Assembly: GCF_002855515.1 (NCBI RefSeq)
Contig: NZ_PKRP01000005.1
Location: 124,001 to 188,000 of the forward strand
DNA from: Rhizobium sp. TH135
GTDB lineage: Bacteria > Pseudomonadota > Alphaproteobacteria > Rhizobiales > Rhizobiaceae
Direction: 5' to 3'
Length of the DNA: 64,000 bases
The notes beneath the pieces are model-generated. The model was given only the letters and a program-made list of their open reading frames with translations. It searched no databases and was not told the DNA's origin. The translations under genes were made by a program, and so were the position numbers. Below are positions 51,865 through 60,773 of this stretch, in pieces (position 1 is the stretch's first letter; every line of letters starts with the position of its first letter).

Positions 51865-52578
51865 ATGCGCGTTCTGGTGACGCGCCCCGAACCGGCATCG
51901 GCCAGAACCGCCGCCGAGCTCGAGCGTCGTGGCCATGAGCCCGTCCTGCTGCCGCTGATGCAGGCAATCCATGAGCCGCATGCGCTGGTAACGCCTGCAC
52001 TGCCCGATACGGCCGCCATAGCCGTCACCAGCGCCGAGGCGATCCGGGTTCTGGAGGCATTGCCACAAGAAAACAGGCAGGCTTTGCTCGCCCTGCCGCT
52101 CTTTGCGGTTGGCCGCGCGACCGCACGCGCGGCCAGCGATGCCGGATTTGCGGATGTCTCGATTGCCGATGGCGACGGGCGATCCCTGGCGAGCCTCTTG
52201 GTCGCGACGCACGATGCAACAACACCGATCCTCTACCTGACCGGTACGCCCCGCTCACCCGACTTCGAAACCGACCTGCAGCAAGCCGGTCGAGCGATCG
52301 ATGTACGCGAATGTTACCGGATGGTGCCGGCCGCTCCCGACGATCTCGACGTCATCGAAACACTGACGCCGATGCCGGAGGCAATTCTCGTCTATTCCGC
52401 GGAAACGGCCCGCCGCATCGGCGAACTTCATCATGCCACGCGTGACCAGCTCGACTGGCAACAGGTGCGTTTCCTGTGTCTCAGCGAAAAAATCGCCAGG
52501 GCGCTCCCCGCAGAAATTCAGCCCAACAGCCAGTGGTCGATGGAACCTCGGGAGGATCAACTGCTTCTTCTGCTTTGA
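51865..52578 (+). CDS. hemD: Uroporphyrinogen-III synthase
   Basis: HemD closes and inverts ring D of hydroxymethylbilane to make uroporphyrinogen III. The 237-residue protein shows the weakly conserved family pattern: MRVLVTRPEPASARTAAEL, AIAVTSAEAI (TS-x-x-A), FAVGRATARAA and the C-terminal VYSAETARRI. Its position directly after hemC makes the assignment firm. The 90 bases downstream lead to the Mic60-like gene. Confidence 0.93.
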   Translation: MRVLVTRPEPASARTAAELERRGHEPVLLPLMQAIHEPHALVTPALPDTAAIAVTSAEAIRVLEALPQENRQALLALPLFAVGRATARAASDAGFADVSIADGDGRSLASLLVATHDATTPILYLTGTPRSPDFETDLQQAGRAIDVRECYRMVPAAPDDLDVIETLTPMPEAILVYSAETARRIGELHHATRDQLDWQQVRFLCLSEKIARALPAEIQPNSQWSMEPREDQLLLLL

Positions 52579-52668
52579 TGCAGTGCCGCGTGAAATGGAA
52601 CCTCAGGCCTTTCCTTCGCCATGAGGACTGACTAGGTTTAATCACACGCGCGAAATGAAGAGGTTGCC

Positions 52669-53937
52669 ATGGTTTCCGGAAAGCCACCCCGTCGATCGAA
52701 AGCCACCGATGATCCGGTGACAATCGACCTGACCGCCGAGGAAACCGCGACGCCGAAGGAAGATGGCGCCTCGGATACGAAGTCCGATGCCACAACCTCG
52801 TCTTTCGTGACAGACGAAGCGGCAATGAACACCGCGGCAGCAAGCGACGCCCCAGCCGATACGCCTGCCGATCCCTGGACACCGACACCCGAGCCTTCGG
52901 AAGCAACCACGTCGGCCGCCGAGAGTGAAACGCCCGCCGACAGCACGGCGAACACCGAAGCCACCCCCGCCAAGGAGCCCGTCCGCCAGTCGCCCCCAAC
53001 CTCGACGCTGGTCGCCTCCGGTATCTTCGGTGGCCTTGTGGCGCTCGCCCTTGCTGGCAGCATGCAATATGCCGGGATCGTCCCGGGCATCGGTCCGGAG
53101 CAGAGGACGGAGGCACCAGCCATCGACACAACAGAGTTGGATGCCCTCAAGGCGGACGTCGCCCGCTTGGCGGCGCAACCGGCAGCACCGTCGACCGACC
53201 CTGCCCTTGCCGAACGCATAGCGGCGCTGGAAACCAGCGTTGCAAATACAAACTCGGCTCCCGCAGTCGATGCGGCTGCGGTTGAAGCATTGAAGACCCA
53301 GCTGGTAGCCGCCGAACAGGCAATCGAATCCCTGCGTGCTGAAATCGCCAGCAACAAGCAGGCGCTGGACCAGAGCACGACCCGCCTGACGGAAGCTGAG
53401 CGCAAGCTCGAAGAGCCGCGCAGCGATGTGGAAATGGCGCGGGCAATTGCCTTGGCTGGCCTCAAGACCGCCATCGATCGCGGCGGCCCCTTCCTGTCGG
53501 AGCTCGACGCGCTGAAGAGCGTTTCGCCGGAAGACCCCGCCATTGCAGCACTTACCCCGCTTGCGAGCGCGGGTGTGCCGTCCCGCTCGGATCTTGCACG
53601 CGACTTCAATCAGGTCGCAGAAGACATCCTCGCCGCCATCAACCAGCCGGCAACCGGCGAAGGCTGGACGGACCGTCTGCTCGCAAGCGCCCGGTCTCTG
53701 GTCAAGGTTCGGCCCGTCGGCAATGTCGAAGGCGAGACGCCCGAGGCCATCGTTGCCCGCGTCGAAAACAAGCTGCAGAACGGCGACCTGAAGGGTGCTG
53801 CCCTTGAATGGGACACGCTGCCCGAGGCCGGCAAGCAGGCATCCACCGAATTTTCGACCAAGCTGAAAAACAGGATCGAGGCCGAGGAGCGCGTTGCCGC
53901 CGCCCTGTCCCAGACTGTGGCCGGGAACGGAGGCTGA
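52669..53937 (+). CDS. Mic60/mitofilin-like inner-membrane protein (COG4223)
   Basis: The 422-residue protein has a Thr/Ala/Pro-rich cytoplasmic N-terminus (1-105), one membrane helix (about 112-135) and a predicted coiled coil (about 150-265). The C-terminal mitofilin-like domain covers about 270-422. Alphaproteobacterial Mic60 is the ancestor of the mitochondrial crista-junction protein, shapes intracytoplasmic membranes, and is usually encoded near heme genes, as here. AGAGG precedes the ATG. hemY follows after three bases. Confidence 0.85.
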   Translation: MVSGKPPRRSKATDDPVTIDLTAEETATPKEDGASDTKSDATTSSFVTDEAAMNTAAASDAPADTPADPWTPTPEPSEATTSAAESETPADSTANTEATPAKEPVRQSPPTSTLVASGIFGGLVALALAGSMQYAGIVPGIGPEQRTEAPAIDTTELDALKADVARLAAQPAAPSTDPALAERIAALETSVANTNSAPAVDAAAVEALKTQLVAAEQAIESLRAEIASNKQALDQSTTRLTEAERKLEEPRSDVEMARAIALAGLKTAIDRGGPFLSELDALKSVSPEDPAIAALTPLASAGVPSRSDLARDFNQVAEDILAAINQPATGEGWTDRLLASARSLVKVRPVGNVEGETPEAIVARVENKLQNGDLKGAALEWDTLPEAGKQASTEFSTKLKNRIEAEERVAAALSQTVAGNGG

Positions 53938-53940
53938 CGC

Positions 53941-55605
53941 ATGACCACCATCCTCAAGATCCTCTTCTTCTTCGGTTTTATCCTGGCGCTAGGCTTCGGC
54001 TTTTCCTGGGTGGCCGATCGTCCCGGTGAAATCTCGCTGATCTGGGAAGGCCAACAATACAATACCGATCTCATCGTCGCGGTGACGGCGCTCGTCGCCC
54101 TCGTCGCCACCCTCATGCTCCTGTGGTGGCTGCTCCGCGCAGTCTGGACCTCGCCCCATTCGGTCCGCCGCTTTTTCCGCGCCCGCAAACGGGACCGCGG
54201 CTATCAGGCGATATCCACCGGGCTGATCGCAGCCGGCGCTGGCAATGCCATTCTCGCCCGCAAGATGAGCGCCCGCGCCCGTGGCCTGATCCGCGCCGAC
54301 CAGGAGCCACTGATCCGCGTGCTCGACGCCCAGGCAGCCCTGATCGAGGGACGTCACGACGAGGCGCGTCGCCTGTTCCAGGAGATGTCCGAGGATCCGG
54401 AGACCCGGGAGCTTGGGCTTCGCGGTCTCTATGTGGAAGCGAATCGCCTCGGCGCGCATGAGGCTGCTCGACAATATGCCGAAACCGCAGCAGAGGCGGC
54501 GCCTTACCTGCCATGGGCAGCGAAGGCGACGCTGGAACATCGCTGCCGCGCCGGTCATTGGGACGATGCGATCCGCCTGCTCGATCAGCAGAAAATCGCC
54601 CACGTTCTTGAACGTCATGAAGCTGAACGCCTGAAGGCGGTGCTGCTCACCGCAAAAGCCGAAGACCAGCTGGAAGCCGATCCGGCCGGTGCGCGCGACA
54701 GTGCCTTGAAGGCGTTGAAACTCGCCAAGGATCTGGTGCCCGCGGCCATCGTCGCTGCCAAGGCCTACATGCGCGAAGACAATCTGCGCAAGGCGTCGAA
54801 CACCCTGGAGCAGGTCTGGAAGATCGAGCCGCATCCGGAAATCGCCCGCGCTTATGTCCGTGCCCGCAGCGGTGACAGCGCCGTCGACCGGCTTAAGAAG
54901 GCGGAAAAGCTGGAAGCTCTGAAGCCGAACAACTACGAGTCCCTGCTGGCCGTTGCGGAAGCAGCGCTCGATACGCAGGACTTCAAGAAGGCCCGTGCCA
55001 AGGCCGAAGCGGCGGCCCGCATCGCCTCGCGCGAACGCGTCTATTTGCTGCTCGCCGATATCGAAGAAGCCGAGACCGGCGACCAGGGCCGTATCCGCCA
55101 TTGGATGGGTCAGGCGCTCAAAGCACCGAGAGATCCGTCCTGGGTGGCCGACGGCCACGTGTCCGAGCGCTGGATGCCGATCTCGCCAGTTACCGGCCGC
55201 CTCGACGCCTTCGAATGGAAGACGCCCTTCGACCAGTTGGCCGGCCCGGTCGAGGAAGGCACAACATCCCAAGGCGAGAAAGCGCTCGCATCCCTTCCTC
55301 CTGTCGCGCGGACGGAAACTGCAGCCAAGCCCGAGCCTGTGGTCGAGCCGACACGCCCGAAGGTGGTGGAGACAAAAGGCCAGGTGATCGACGGTGAGGT
55401 TTCGGCGAAATCGGCAGAGCCAGAGGTGCCTTTGGCAAAGCCGACGAAGCAGGGGGCCCCAGTGGTCGATGCGTCAAAGGAAAGCATGCCCGTAAAGGAG
55501 CCAGCGGTCGTCGAACCCTTCTTCGGTCGCCCTCCCGATGATCCCGGCGTCAAGGATCCGGCGCTCGCGGCCCCAGAACCCAAGACCCGCCTGAAACTCT
55601 TCTGA
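53941..55605 (+). CDS. hemY: HemY-like inner-membrane TPR protein
   Basis: The 554-residue protein has two N-terminal membrane helices (about 5-24 and 43-66) with the HemY_N domain, then a long helical TPR-like region (about 105-390). A Pro/Glu/Lys-rich tail of about 120 residues, longer than in E. coli HemY, ends in KTRLKLF. HemY is linked to late heme synthesis by its operon position, but its biochemical role is not known. Here it follows hemCD and the Mic60-like gene. Confidence 0.88.
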   Translation: MTTILKILFFFGFILALGFGFSWVADRPGEISLIWEGQQYNTDLIVAVTALVALVATLMLLWWLLRAVWTSPHSVRRFFRARKRDRGYQAISTGLIAAGAGNAILARKMSARARGLIRADQEPLIRVLDAQAALIEGRHDEARRLFQEMSEDPETRELGLRGLYVEANRLGAHEAARQYAETAAEAAPYLPWAAKATLEHRCRAGHWDDAIRLLDQQKIAHVLERHEAERLKAVLLTAKAEDQLEADPAGARDSALKALKLAKDLVPAAIVAAKAYMREDNLRKASNTLEQVWKIEPHPEIARAYVRARSGDSAVDRLKKAEKLEALKPNNYESLLAVAEAALDTQDFKKARAKAEAAARIASRERVYLLLADIEEAETGDQGRIRHWMGQALKAPRDPSWVADGHVSERWMPISPVTGRLDAFEWKTPFDQLAGPVEEGTTSQGEKALASLPPVARTETAAKPEPVVEPTRPKVVETKGQVIDGEVSAKSAEPEVPLAKPTKQGAPVVDASKESMPVKEPAVVEPFFGRPPDDPGVKDPALAAPEPKTRLKLF

Positions 55606-55616
55606 CAGGAACCGGT

Positions 55617-56096
55617 ATGCTCGATCGCCTGCAATCCTTCTTCCAATCCGTAATGCAGGACCGCCCCAGGGCGGTCTTTGCACCTGACGATCCGCGGATC
55701 GCCGTTGCCGCCCTCTGTCTCCAGGTCATGGAAGCGGACGGCGTCGTCCGCGACGCCGAGAAGGCAAAACTGCGGGAAATTCTCAAGGAGGAATACGGGC
55801 TCGAAGAAAGCGACCTCGACGCCTTGATCGCAGCCGGTCAAGACGCCGAGAGCGAGGCGGTCGATTACTACCGCTTCACCACGGAACTGAAGCGACAGTT
55901 GAACGAGGACGAGCGCCAACATCTGGTCGGCATCCTCTGGGATATCGTCTATGCAGACGGAAGCCGCAGCGAGATGGAAGACCATGCCATCTGGCGGGTC
56001 GCCGACCTGCTCGGCGTATCCGGGCGTGAACGCATCGTCCAACGGCAGGAAGCGGCCGAACGGGCCGGCCTTGGAGCGATCGACGATGCCAAGTGA
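55617..56096 (+). CDS. TerB-like (tellurite resistance B) domain protein
   Basis: This 159-residue all-helical protein has the TerB pattern, with VAALCLQVMEADGVVRDAEKAKLREIL and YADGSRSEMEDHAIWRVADLLGV. The acidic residues in the two ADG motifs may bind metal. Despite the name, small TerB proteins of this type are widespread and not tied to tellurite. It is 11 bases after hemY and overlaps the amidotransferase gene by 11 bases. Confidence 0.88.
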   Translation: MLDRLQSFFQSVMQDRPRAVFAPDDPRIAVAALCLQVMEADGVVRDAEKAKLREILKEEYGLEESDLDALIAAGQDAESEAVDYYRFTTELKRQLNEDERQHLVGILWDIVYADGSRSEMEDHAIWRVADLLGVSGRERIVQRQEAAERAGLGAIDDAK

Positions 56097-56820
56097 CGAA
56101 CGATCGCGCCCGCGCGATCGCAAGCAGCCTGTCCTGATCGTCCTGCACCAGGAGAGATCGAGCCCCGGCCGTGTCGGCCAGATGTTGGAGGAGAAAGGCT
56201 ATCCCCTCGACATCCGCCGTCCGGTACTCGGGCAGGCTCTGCCAAAAACCTTGGCGGACCATGCGGGCGCTGTCGTCTTTGGCGGTCCGATGAGTGCGAA
56301 CGATCCCGACGACTACATCAAGACCGAAATCAACTGGCTCGACGTGCCGCTCAAGGAAAACAAGCCCTTCCTCGGAATCTGCCTCGGCGCTCAAATGCTG
56401 GTTCGTCACCTCGGCGGCAAGGTGGAGGCCGACCGGGACGAGCGCACCGAAATCGGCTGGTATCCGATAAAGCCGACCGAACATGGCCGCCTGCTGATGC
56501 ACTGGCCGAAGATGGTCTATCACTTCCACCGCGAGGGCTTCAGCCTACCACAGGGCGCCAAGCTGCTGGCGACGGGAGACATCTATCCGAACCAGGCATT
56601 CCGCTATGGTGAGAACGCCTGGGCCGTGCAGTTCCATGCAGAACTGACCCGCGCCATGATGCACCGCTGGGTGGTCCATGGTGCCCATCGTTTCGTGCTA
56701 CCGAATGCTCAGCAGGGGCGCGAACATCTGGAAGGCCGGATGATCTTCGACGCGCCGCTGCGTGCCTGGCTCTCCGATTACCTAGACCTGATCTTCAATC
56801 GCGATCAGCGCGCTTCCTGA
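56086..56820 (+). CDS. Class I glutamine amidotransferase-like protein
   Basis: This 244-residue protein has the class I amidotransferase triad: Cys99 in GICLGAQ, His184 and Glu186 in VQFHAEL. It resembles the stand-alone GMP-synthase-like amidotransferases (glutamine amidotransferase or gamma-glutamyl hydrolase type); no synthetase domain is attached. The ATG at 56086 lies in the end of the TerB gene with GGAG upstream, so the two are coupled. It overlaps the convergent MFS gene by 16 bases. Confidence 0.88.
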   Translation: MPSDERSRPRDRKQPVLIVLHQERSSPGRVGQMLEEKGYPLDIRRPVLGQALPKTLADHAGAVVFGGPMSANDPDDYIKTEINWLDVPLKENKPFLGICLGAQMLVRHLGGKVEADRDERTEIGWYPIKPTEHGRLLMHWPKMVYHFHREGFSLPQGAKLLATGDIYPNQAFRYGENAWAVQFHAELTRAMMHRWVVHGAHRFVLPNAQQGREHLEGRMIFDAPLRAWLSDYLDLIFNRDQRAS

Positions 56821-58052
56821 CGCTCCGGCGCTTCGAGACTGTCGATCTTGCGCAATTGCGGGAAGCCCAGCGCCCAGACCACAGCAACGGCGAGCGTACC
56901 GAAGCCACCAAGCACGACGGCAGGCACCGGCCCGATGAAATGCGCCATGGTGCCGGCCCGGAACTCACCGAGTTCGTTCGAGGCGCCGACAAAGACCATG
57001 TTGACCGCGTTGACCCGGCCGCGGACCTCGTCCGGGGTCCAGAGCGCAATCAGCGTCTCGCGAACATAGACGGACGCCATGTCGGCGGCGCCCATCAGCA
57101 TCAGCGCGAAGATCGACAGCCAGGCCGTCTCGGAGAAGCCGAACAGGATCGTCCCGACGCCGAAAAGGGCGACGCCGATGAACATGAAGGTCCCGGCATT
57201 GTGGCGGATGGGGAAGCTTGCAAGCGCGATCGCGACGATGATGGCGCCGATCCCCGGTGCAGCGCGCAAAAGGCCGAGGCCCCAGGGACCGAGATCGAGA
57301 ATGTCACGTGCAAAGACCGGCATCAAGGCAACCGCACCACCGAGCAGCACCGCGAAAAGATCGAGCGAAATCGCACCCAGGACGACCTTTTCACCGAAGA
57401 TGAAGCGGAAGCCGGCAAACAGCGTATCGAGCGTCACAGCCTTTTCGGACTTCCGCTGCGGCGGACGCTTGACCAGGAAGACGAGGATCGCAGCAGCCGC
57501 AAAGAAGCCGAAGGACACGGAATAGGCAACGACGGGACTTGCCCCATAGAGCAGGCCGCCGGCGACCGGACCGACAATCGAAGCCGTCTGCCAGGAAGAT
57601 GAGTTCCAGGCAACTGCGTTCGACAGATCCTTCTGCGGCACCAGATTGGGCGCAAGCGACTGAACCGCAGGCGCTGCAAAGGCGCGCTCGATGCCGAAGA
57701 CAACCAGAATGGCAAAGACGATGGTCGGCTCGAACGCGTCGGCAATCGTAAGCCCGAGCAACGCGCCGGCACAGATGGCGCTGACAATCATGCAGATGGA
57801 AACGATGGCACGACGATTATACCGGTCGGCCACGGAGCCGGTGACCAGGATCAGCAAGAGCGATGGCAGGAACTGCACGAGACCGATCAGGCCGAGATAG
57901 AAGACATTGCCCGTCATGTCGTACATCTGCCAACCGACCGACACGCTGAGGATCTGGGTGGCGAAAGCGCCGAGGAAGCGGGCAAAGAAGAAGCGCGTGT
58001 AGGAAGAATGCCGGAACGCAGCAAAACGGTCGTCGGCTGAGGAGGCGTGCAT
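56805..58052 (-). CDS. Major facilitator superfamily transporter (EntS-like)
   Basis: This 415-residue protein has about 12 membrane helices and an MFS-type loop (GSVADRYNRRAIV) after helix 2. The overall layout recalls EntS-like drug or siderophore exporters (FLGAFATQILSVSVGWQMYDMTG at helix 1; IALWTPDEVRGRVNAVNMVFVGASNELGEFRAG late in the protein). The substrate is unknown. It is convergent with the amidotransferase gene and divergent from yggT, with a 127-base upstream gap. Confidence 0.88.
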   Translation of the reverse strand: MHASSADDRFAAFRHSSYTRFFFARFLGAFATQILSVSVGWQMYDMTGNVFYLGLIGLVQFLPSLLLILVTGSVADRYNRRAIVSICMIVSAICAGALLGLTIADAFEPTIVFAILVVFGIERAFAAPAVQSLAPNLVPQKDLSNAVAWNSSSWQTASIVGPVAGGLLYGASPVVAYSVSFGFFAAAAILVFLVKRPPQRKSEKAVTLDTLFAGFRFIFGEKVVLGAISLDLFAVLLGGAVALMPVFARDILDLGPWGLGLLRAAPGIGAIIVAIALASFPIRHNAGTFMFIGVALFGVGTILFGFSETAWLSIFALMLMGAADMASVYVRETLIALWTPDEVRGRVNAVNMVFVGASNELGEFRAGTMAHFIGPVPAVVLGGFGTLAVAVVWALGFPQLRKIDSLEAPERQEAR

Positions 58053-58179
58053 CGAACAATACCTTGGACTGCGGGGACGGGCCCGCCGTTAAACATGATT
58101 CGGATTGCGTGGGCCCCATCCACTTGTCCGTTAAGTCGCCAATGTCTACATCTCTGTCAACCGAGAAATGGAGACCTGA

Positions 58180-58470
58180 ATGTACGCACTGTTTCAGACG
58201 ATCGACCTTGCCTTGAGCATCTTCACCTGGATTCTGATCGGCAGTGCCATCTTCTCCTGGCTCTTTGCCTTCAACGTGATCAACTCCAGCAACCGCTTCG
58301 TGGCGACGCTCGGACAGTTCTTCTACAACGTCACCGAGCCAGTGCTGCGCCCGATCCGCCGCTTCATGCCGGATCTCGGCGGCATCGACATCTCGCCGAT
58401 CGTCTTGCTGCTGATCATCTTCTTCCTGCGTTCCTTCCTCTGGAACAGCATCTACCCGCTAGTGGCGTGA
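58180..58470 (+). CDS. YggT-family membrane protein
   Basis: This 96-residue protein has one YggT repeat with two helices (about 5-30 and 70-92) and the conserved [28 protein letters not shown]. The family is linked to cell envelope and osmotic or division functions, but its role is unsettled. GGAG precedes the ATG. Its TGA overlaps the GTG of the next gene. Confidence 0.92.
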   Translation: MYALFQTIDLALSIFTWILIGSAIFSWLFAFNVINSSNRFVATLGQFFYNVTEPVLRPIRRFMPDLGGIDISPIVLLLIIFFLRSFLWNSIYPLVA

Positions 58471-58781
58471 CAAGCCCCTGCCGTCTTGGCCATGACCATA
58501 TCCTGCTCGCTGTCCGGCTGACACCGAACGGCGGGCGCGATGCGTTTGACGGAGTGGAGGTTGGCGCCGACGGTCTGGCGCATCTCAAGGCGCGCGTGAC
58601 CGCCGTGCCGGAAAAGGGCAAGGCCAACAAGGCCCTCATCGCCGTGCTTTCGAAAGCCCTGAAGGTGCCGAAGTCCTCGATATCTGTTGTCTCGGGCGAA
58701 ACCTCGAGACAAAAAATCCTCCGGATCGAGGGCGACCCGGAGGATTTGCAATCGCGGATAGGAGCGCTGGCTTCAGCCTGA
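58467..58781 (+). CDS. DUF167/UPF0235 family protein (YggU-like)
   Basis: This 104-residue protein has the DUF167 pattern ([53 protein letters not shown]). The start is a GTG that overlaps the YggT stop by four bases, which explains the absence of an ATG. The pairing of YggT with DUF167 is conserved in many bacteria. The function is not known. Confidence 0.88.
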   Translation: MTSPCRLGHDHILLAVRLTPNGGRDAFDGVEVGADGLAHLKARVTAVPEKGKANKALIAVLSKALKVPKSSISVVSGETSRQKILRIEGDPEDLQSRIGALASA

Positions 58782-58783
58782 GC

Positions 58784-59320
58784 TTACTTGCCTTCGTCCT
58801 TGGCGCGCTGGATCGAGTCCAGGATGATCTGCTTTGCAGCATCGACATCCATCCAGTCGCCGATCTTCACCCACTTGCCGGGCTCCAGATCCTTGTAGTG
58901 CTCGAAGAAGTGCTGGATCTGCTTCAGCGTGATTTCCGGAAGATCCGTGTAGTTGGCGATCTTGTCGTAGCGACGCGTCAGCTTCGGTACCGGAACGGCG
59001 AGAATCTTCTCGTCCATGCCGCCATCGTCTTCCATCATCATCACGCCGATCGGGCGAACATTGATGACGCAGCCCGGAACGAGCGGGCGCGTGTTGCAGA
59101 TCAGAACGTCGAGCGGGTCGCCGTCCTTGCAGAGCGTGTGCGGCACGAAGCCGTAATTGCCCGGATAGGTCATCGGGGTGTAGAGGAAGCGGTCGACGAC
59201 GAGCGTGCCGGCGTCCTTGTCCATCTCATACTTGATCGGCTGGCCGCCGACAGGAACTTCGACGATGACGTTGATGTCTTCCGGCGGGTTCTTGCCGATG
59301 GCAATTGCATCAATACGCAT
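58784..59320 (-). CDS. ppa: Inorganic pyrophosphatase
   Basis: This 178-residue family I pyrophosphatase hydrolyses the PPi made in biosynthesis. It has the signature DGDPLDVL, with Asp66, Asp68 and Asp71 as Mg ligands, and the [12 protein letters not shown] segment. I chose the ATG at 59320 because it gives the family length; the frame extends far upstream without homology. It converges on the DUF167 gene with only two bases between the stops. Confidence 0.97.
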   Translation of the reverse strand: MRIDAIAIGKNPPEDINVIVEVPVGGQPIKYEMDKDAGTLVVDRFLYTPMTYPGNYGFVPHTLCKDGDPLDVLICNTRPLVPGCVINVRPIGVMMMEDDGGMDEKILAVPVPKLTRRYDKIANYTDLPEITLKQIQHFFEHYKDLEPGKWVKIGDWMDVDAAKQIILDSIQRAKDEGK

Positions 59321-59440
59321 ATTATTGGACCCCGTAGAGTGTTGAATTCCTGCGCTACCTAATGCGAAATATGGCGCAATGCAACACGGCTTTGGGAGAA
59401 GCCCCTCCGCCCCGCCGGTGGAATACGAGGATGCCAGACG

Positions 59441-60067
59441 ATGCATGCCACCAGCCCTTTGCCGATCGCGGTGATGCTTGCCGCAAGCATGTTCGTCGCG
59501 GCAGCAGTCCACGCCAACGACAGCGCCTATACCGATCTCAACCTCGACAACTGCCAGACCATCGAAGCCGACGCGATGGGTGCCAGCTTGCTGTGCAAGG
59601 GCTTCAAGGGTCTGGAGGTGCATTTCAAGGAGGGCGACCTGCGCCAGAGCGTACTCTTTGGCCCCGTCGACCGCGAGCTGCAGCACGGCGCCTTCGAGAG
59701 TTTCAGCGCCTTCAACCGGGTGAATGACAAGATCGAGTGGCGGCGGGATGCGTCCGGCAAGCCTTTCGCGGCCATCCTGCGCTGGTTCATCGAAAACCCT
59801 GGTCCGGATGGCTCACCGAGCCCGGAAAGCACGGGCCAAGTTCTCGTCATCTCCCGCGTCGCCACACCGGACTATCAAGGCTCATGCTTTGTCGGGATGG
59901 TCGATGCGAAGGCCAACGCCAATGCGAACCTCTTGGCCCGTCAGGTGGCAGATCAGGTTGCGGCGGGGTTCGATTGCGGCATGCAGTCACCGCTCTGGTA
60001 TGGCGAGCGTGGCCAACTCACCAGCGACAGGACGTTCAGCTGGCCCGAAGGATATGTGTTGGAATAG
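59441..60067 (+). CDS. Exported protein of unknown function
   Basis: The 208-residue protein has a signal peptide (hydrophobic [18 protein letters not shown], cleavage likely after HA). The mature domain has cysteines at [21 protein letters not shown] and DCGMQS that could form two disulfides. I do not recognise the family. It is divergent from ppa (120-base gap) and converges on a GNAT gene, with a small GACCGA-N5-TCGGTC hairpin (60067-60083) between the stops. Confidence 0.78.
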   Translation: MHATSPLPIAVMLAASMFVAAAVHANDSAYTDLNLDNCQTIEADAMGASLLCKGFKGLEVHFKEGDLRQSVLFGPVDRELQHGAFESFSAFNRVNDKIEWRRDASGKPFAAILRWFIENPGPDGSPSPESTGQVLVISRVATPDYQGSCFVGMVDAKANANANLLARQVADQVAAGFDCGMQSPLWYGERGQLTSDRTFSWPEGYVLE

Positions 60068-60081
60068 ACCGACGCTTTCGG

Positions 60082-60588
60082 TCAGTTCCAGATGAAGCCG
60101 AGCTTCTTCAGATGCACATCGTCGAAGTCTTCCATGCCCTCGACGGCATCGACGCCGCCATTCGAGCGGAAGAAATTGGCGGCAATCTCGCTGTCCTCGA
60201 GGCACCAGACGACCATGCCGTTGCAGCCGAGCGATTTCAGCGTGCGCTTTGCCTCATGGAACAGCTGATAGCCGAGGCCGATTCCCTGATATTCGGGCCT
60301 GAGGTAAATCTCATAGATCTCGCCTTCATGCGGCAAGGCGCGGGCGCGGTTATAGCCAAGTGAGGCATAGCCGGCGACGGTGCCGGCCACCTCGGCAAGC
60401 AGGATGGTGGCGGGCCCACGCGTCGCCTTGCGCCACCAGCTTTCGCCGCGGCGCTCGATCATCCGGGTCAGGGCACGATAGGGGATGATGCCGGAATAGG
60501 CGTGTGTCCAGGCATTTCGGTGAGCGTCAGCGATCGCTGCGGCATCACCGGGACCTGCCAAGCGCATGTCGATCGACAACGTCTTCAT
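60082..60588 (-). CDS. GNAT-family N-acetyltransferase
   Basis: This 168-residue acetyltransferase has the GNAT core with an acetyl-CoA-binding segment RPEYQGIGLGYQLF (about 98-111) and the preceding EIYEIYL strand. The N-terminal part contains IADAHRNAWTHAYSGIIP, a pattern common in small-molecule acetyltransferases. The substrate is unknown. It stands alone between convergent and terminator-bounded neighbours. Confidence 0.85.
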   Translation of the reverse strand: MKTLSIDMRLAGPGDAAAIADAHRNAWTHAYSGIIPYRALTRMIERRGESWWRKATRGPATILLAEVAGTVAGYASLGYNRARALPHEGEIYEIYLRPEYQGIGLGYQLFHEAKRTLKSLGCNGMVVWCLEDSEIAANFFRSNGGVDAVEGMEDFDDVHLKKLGFIWN

Positions 60589-60714
60589 AACGTAAACCCA
60601 CCCTGGCGCGCTCGACTGAGGAGACGCGGAGCCTGGACCTGCATCGGTCCACGGGCAAAATTTAACGCTTTTTTAAGAATACTCGCAAGGCAGAAGGAGG
60701 TGGATGCACAAACA

Positions 60715-60741
60715 AAACCCCGGCCTGGAAGACCGGGGTTT
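60715..60741 (-). terminator. Terminator after typA
   Basis: A perfect 9-pair stem (AAACCCCGG with CCGGGGTTT) and a 9-base loop are followed on the minus strand by TGTTTGT. It lies about 33 bases after the typA stop. Confidence 0.85.
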
Positions 60742-60773
60742 CAAAACGAGACATATTTTCAGAGACTTGCGCC

